Origin: Chlorogloeopsis sp. ULAP01
GTDB lineage: Bacteria > Cyanobacteriota > Cyanobacteriia > Cyanobacteriales > Nostocaceae
Length of the DNA: 64,000 nt
Assembly: GCF_030381805.1 (NCBI RefSeq)
Contig: NZ_JAUDRH010000008.1
Coordinates: forward strand, 62,001-126,000
Reading direction: 5' to 3'
This document shows, piece after piece, positions 60,773 through 64,000 of this stretch. Numbering within the stretch: the stretch's first letter is position 1; every line of letters begins with the position of its first letter. A program made the position numbers and the translations under genes. The notes under the pieces are model-generated. The model had not been told where the DNA came from, ran no database searches, and worked only from the letters and a program-made list of their open reading frames with translations.

Positions 60773-62353
60773 ATGTCTAAGGTTCTCGTCTCCGATCCGA
60801 TTGACCAAGCTGGGATTGATATTTTATCCCAAGTTGCCACTGTTGATATCAAAACAAATCTCAAACCAGAAGAACTAGTACAAATCATTGGTGATTACGA
60901 TGCACTAATGATTCGTTCTGGTACTCGCGTTACTAAAGAAATTATTGAAGCTGGCACGCAGCTAAAAATTATTGGGCGCGCCGGCGTGGGTGTAGATAAT
61001 GTGGATGTTCCCGCCGCTACCCGTAAAGGGATTGTAGTTGTCAATTCTCCAGAGGGCAACACGATCGCCGCAGCTGAACACGCACTAGCAATGATGTTGT
61101 CTTTGTCTCGCTACATCCCTGATGCTAATGTATCTGTAAAACGCGGCGAGTGGGATCGCAAAAGCTTCATTGGAGCAGAAGTATACAAAAAAACTCTTGG
61201 CGTAATCGGCTTGGGTAAAATCGGCTCTCACGTTGCCAATGTTGCCAAAGCAATGGGCATGAAACTGCTTGCCTACGATCCCTTCATTTCTACAGAACGA
61301 GCAGAACAAATCGGCTGTCAACTGGTAGATCTGGATTTATTGGTACAGCAAGCAGACTACATCACGCTGCATATGCCTAAAACTCCAGAAACTACCCACC
61401 TCATCGATGCTAAAATGCTGGCAAAAATGAAACCCACTGCTCGGATTATCAATTGCGCTCGTGGTGGCATCATTGATGAAGAAGCTTTAGCTGTGGCTCT
61501 CAAACAAGGACAAATTGCCGGTGCTGCTCTGGATGTGTTTGAATCAGAACCATTAGGAGAATCTTCCTTAAGAGCTTTGGGTAAAGAAATTATCCTCACT
61601 CCCCATTTAGGTGCATCGACGACAGAAGCACAAGTGAATGTAGCTATTGATGTTGCCGAACAAATTCGGGATGTATTGTTAGGATTACCAGCGCGATCGG
61701 CAGTCAACATTCCTGGACTTGGCCCTGATATATTGGAAGAACTCAAACCCTATATGCAGTTGGCAGAAACTCTCGGTAAGCTGGTGGGACAGCTAGCTGG
61801 AGGTAGGGTAGAATTACTCAATGTTAGACTACAAGGTGAACTAGCAACCAATAAGAGTCAGCCTTTGGTTGTTGCATCCCTAAAAGGGCTTCTTTACCAA
61901 GCACTGCGGGAACGAGTAAATTATGTAAATGCTACCCTTGAAGCGAAAGAACGAGGAATTCGCGTCATTGAAACACGCGATGCTGCAATTAAAGATTACG
62001 CAGGTTCTTTGCATCTAGAAGCTACAGGTTCTTTGGGTACTCACTCTGTGACTGGTGCTTTGTTGGGTGATGGAGAAATCCGCCTGACTAACATTGATGG
62101 TTTCCCTGTTAACGTTCCTCCCAGCCAGCATATGCTGTTTACCCTCCACCGAGATATGCCGGGAATTATTGGTAAACTTGGTTCCCTCTTGGGCAGCTTT
62201 AATGTCAATATTGCCAGTATGCAGGTAGGTAGGAAAATTGTTCGCGGTGATGCAGTGATGGTTCTCAGTCTTGATGATCCTTTACCTGATGGGATTTTGG
62301 CTGAGATTATCAAAGTACCCGGTATTCGGGATGCTTATACAGTAACTTTGTAG
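60773..62353 (+). CDS. serA: D-3-phosphoglycerate dehydrogenase
   Basis: This 526-residue enzyme oxidises 3-phosphoglycerate in the first step of serine synthesis. Motifs: start MSKVLVSDPIDQAGIDIL, NAD site GVIGLGKIGSHVANVAKAMG, catalytic Arg in NCARGGIIDE, and the His in LTPHLGASTTEAQ. The C-terminal regulatory part has an intervening domain and an ACT domain (FTLHRDMPGIIGKLGSLLGS). The length is that of the long, bacterial type I form. Confidence 0.96.
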   Translation: MSKVLVSDPIDQAGIDILSQVATVDIKTNLKPEELVQIIGDYDALMIRSGTRVTKEIIEAGTQLKIIGRAGVGVDNVDVPAATRKGIVVVNSPEGNTIAAAEHALAMMLSLSRYIPDANVSVKRGEWDRKSFIGAEVYKKTLGVIGLGKIGSHVANVAKAMGMKLLAYDPFISTERAEQIGCQLVDLDLLVQQADYITLHMPKTPETTHLIDAKMLAKMKPTARIINCARGGIIDEEALAVALKQGQIAGAALDVFESEPLGESSLRALGKEIILTPHLGASTTEAQVNVAIDVAEQIRDVLLGLPARSAVNIPGLGPDILEELKPYMQLAETLGKLVGQLAGGRVELLNVRLQGELATNKSQPLVVASLKGLLYQALRERVNYVNATLEAKERGIRVIETRDAAIKDYAGSLHLEATGSLGTHSVTGALLGDGEIRLTNIDGFPVNVPPSQHMLFTLHRDMPGIIGKLGSLLGSFNVNIASMQVGRKIVRGDAVMVLSLDDPLPDGILAEIIKVPGIRDAYTVTL

Positions 62354-62412
62354 GCATTAGCTGTTGGCAATTAGCAATTGGCTAATGGTTAACAGCTAAT
62401 AGCTAATTGCTA
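62354..62412. repeat. Heptamer STRR-like repeats between serA and prmA
   Basis: Tandem 7-nt units (GCAATTA, GCAATTG, GCTAATG, GCTAATA, GCTAATT, GCTAATT) run up to the prmA start region. Confidence 0.6.
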
Positions 62413-62422
62413 ATTGCTCCTT

Positions 62423-63328
62423 ATGGCTAATACTTGGTGGGAACTACAGATTTTTTGTGAGCCAGACTTAGAAGATTCTATTTTTTGGCGGCTAGGGGTT
62501 TTTGGTTGTCGTGGTACAGCCAGCGAACAAAAAGGAAATTACAGTCTGGTTAAGGCTTACTTGCCGATATTTCAAGCACAGCTTTTGGATTTAGCAGCAC
62601 TATCATTGTGGCTGCGTCAAGACGCCGTTTGCATGGGAATTTCTGCACCCACCATGCATTGGCAGTTGATTGATGAACAAGATTGGGCAAGTAGTTGGAA
62701 ACAATACTGGCAACCGCAGGAAATTGGCGATCGCTTTTTGATTAATCCTGCATGGCAGCCACCTCCAGCAAACAGTGATCGCTTGCTAATCCTGCTCGAT
62801 CCTGGTATGGCTTTTGGTACGGGTACTCACGCTACAACTCAATTATGTTTGGAATCTTTAGAAATGCGGTTGGGTAATGCTCTGACTCAGGTACAGGGAG
62901 GAGATGGAGTAATTGCCGATATTGGTTGTGGTTCGGGAATTCTCTCTATCGGTGCGTTGAAATTGGGAGCAAAAAAAGTTTACGCGGTAGATAACGATCC
63001 CTTAGCAGTGCAATCTACGGAAGAAAATCGCGCCCTCAATAATATCGAGCCTGAAAGCTTAGTGGTGGCGCAAGGAAGTGTAGATGTTTTGACAAAACTG
63101 GTTGCAGAGCCAGTTGATGGTATTGTTTGCAATATTTTGGCTGATGTAATTATTGAACTAGTACCACAGATGAGTGCGATCGCCAAAGCTACAACTTGGG
63201 CTATTTTTAGCGGTATTTTAGTTGAACAGTCGCAAGCTGTTGCCGACACTTTAGAAAAACATGGTTGGATAGTAGCGACTTTGTGGAAACGTAAAGAATG
63301 GTGTTGTTTGAATGCACGGCGCTCTTAA
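62423..63328 (+). CDS. prmA: Ribosomal protein L11 methyltransferase
   Basis: About 301 residues from ATG 62423 (MANTWWELQIFC). The N-terminal substrate-binding domain and a linker precede a Rossmann SAM-dependent domain: DPGMAFGTGTHATTQLCLES, IADIGCGSGILSIGALKLGA, VYAVDNDPLAV and NILADVIIELV. PrmA trimethylates lysines and the N-terminus of ribosomal protein L11. It is in the same direction as serA, 69 nt downstream, and might be cotranscribed. Confidence 0.95.
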   Translation: MANTWWELQIFCEPDLEDSIFWRLGVFGCRGTASEQKGNYSLVKAYLPIFQAQLLDLAALSLWLRQDAVCMGISAPTMHWQLIDEQDWASSWKQYWQPQEIGDRFLINPAWQPPPANSDRLLILLDPGMAFGTGTHATTQLCLESLEMRLGNALTQVQGGDGVIADIGCGSGILSIGALKLGAKKVYAVDNDPLAVQSTEENRALNNIEPESLVVAQGSVDVLTKLVAEPVDGIVCNILADVIIELVPQMSAIAKATTWAIFSGILVEQSQAVADTLEKHGWIVATLWKRKEWCCLNARRS

Positions 63329-63733
63329 GAAAACCTTTGTAGAGACGGAATATATCGCGTCTCTACATCTGGATTTATATCGCGATTGAGCAACGCTGTT
63401 TCAAAAAATGCATCTAAGTAGAAGGCAAATGGCAGTAGATACGTTTGCCGTCAGGCGTTGCGTTAGCTAGTGGCTACTTACCCGACGGAAAGCCGGGCAA
63501 AGCCCGTCTACAGAAGTCACTTCGCGCCTACCGAAGGTAGGCAGAAGGTAAAAGGCTGTTCCCATCTGCTTTCTGTGAAGTTGCCATTTTACATTTAATC
63601 ATGTCTGCCTACTTATAAAATCAAGAGAATACAGCAGAACTCAGAAGTAAAACAGCTTCTATACTTGGCTACCAGACATATGTTGTGTACTTTACCAAAC
63701 AGCAGAACCGCTATATTTGTAAGCCACAAATGC
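63329..63733. other. Intergenic region with two repeat types
   Basis: Contains a GC-rich hairpin cluster at about 63424-63550 (GACGGAAAGCCGGGCAAAGCCC, ACCGAAGGTAGG) and the inverted copy of the 25921 repeat at 63633-63718. No gene is seen. Confidence 0.55.
63633..63718 (-). repeat. Dispersed repeat, copy 2
   Basis: Reverse complement of 25921-26004 with about ten changes, including AGAAGTAAAACAGCTTCT and ACCAGACATATGTTG and ending CAGCAGAACCGCTATAT. Confidence 0.75.
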
Positions 63734-63925
63734 TTACACTCTAGTCACATCTTCCTGATTTAACTGCTGCTCCACCTTACTAATAGCAGCATTCAGCCCA
63801 GCAAGTTTTGTCTCTAAATCATCTCGCATTGTTTTAAGGAATCTCAACTTCCGCTCTAGCTGAGTCTTACGAGAAACAGACTCTCCACCATAGCAAGAGT
63901 TATACCAAACATTAAAGGGAAACAT
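63734..63925 (-). CDS. Small coiled-coil protein, unknown function
   Basis: 63 residues. The N-terminus MFPFNVWYNSCYGGESVSRK is followed by a clear coiled coil (TQLERKLRFLKTMRDDLETK, LAGLNAAISKVEQQLNQ). AGGA lies 6 nt upstream of the start. No family can be named. The heptad pattern (Leu every 3-4 residues) supports a real helical, likely dimeric, protein. Confidence 0.55.
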   Translation of the reverse strand: MFPFNVWYNSCYGGESVSRKTQLERKLRFLKTMRDDLETKLAGLNAAISKVEQQLNQEDVTRV

Positions 63926-64000
63926 AGTTATCCTGTTTAAATCAAACCCTACTTAAATTTTGACTAAAATTATTGTGAGATGAGGGAGAAGAATATAGAG

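Overview
The window looks like a chromosomal segment of a filamentous, probably nitrogen-fixing and heterocyst-forming cyanobacterium (Nostocales). The signs are many HIP1 octamers (GCGATCGC), heptamer short tandem repeats between genes, a short KaiA of the Nostoc type, a kaiA-kaiB-kaiC-tolC (hgdD-like) block with the gene order I recall from Anabaena, a Ycf66 protein, a photosystem II S4-domain protein, two zinc-ribbon Ser/Thr kinases, and nifV/nifX homologues. The organism call is inference; no rRNA is present.

Layout. 1-5.2 kb is a decayed corner: a DUF4336-like gene broken by a 4-bp duplication, an IS4-type transposase remnant, and a full-length P-type ATPase that has lost both its phosphorylated aspartate and its TGES glutamate, followed by a DUF5132-like membrane protein. 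5.5-9.4 kb (minus strand) holds an alpha/beta hydrolase, rtcA and a four-ACT aspartate kinase. 10-17.7 kb holds an Asp-nucleophile hydrolase, a GT14-like glycosyltransferase, a Tat-exported aldo/keto reductase, an AllA-like protein, Fe-SOD, purM and a PHP-domain protein. 17.9-29.3 kb carries two zinc-ribbon kinases, ycf66, gnd, a ribbon-helix-helix mini-gene, a double-glycine-leader peptide, and a two-gene unit of an Hsp70/actin-like ATPase with a membrane coiled-coil partner. This stretch also contains a four-copy repeat with adjacent terminators.

34.3-39.3 kb is a sulfide/persulfide-response island: a cysteine-bearing ArsR repressor divergent from a DUF442 protein, an MBL-fold/double-rhodanese gene interrupted by an in-frame TGA, a Cys-rich four-helix protein, and, on the other strand, a TauE/SafE exporter with a DUF1634 partner. 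40.4-44.7 kb has hisD, a DUF4870 protein, a C-terminally truncated nifV-like gene, a nifX-like gene and a PsiE-like protein. 44.8-54.3 kb has a large hybrid histidine kinase with degenerate receivers, then kaiABC and an HgdD-like TolC channel. 54.6-64 kb has conserved small proteins, the S4 protein, an SDR, tRNA-Val(GAC), a Fic protein with an operator-like repeat array and a broken HxlR regulator, then serA, prmA and a small coiled-coil protein.

The least ordinary items are the catalytically dead-looking P-type ATPase, the stop codon inside the persulfide dioxygenase-rhodanese gene, the orphan nifV/nifX pair, the Hsp70-like/membrane pair, and the four-copy repeat that leads into the GG-leader peptide gene. 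Everything here is from reading the sequence; no alignment or database search was run.
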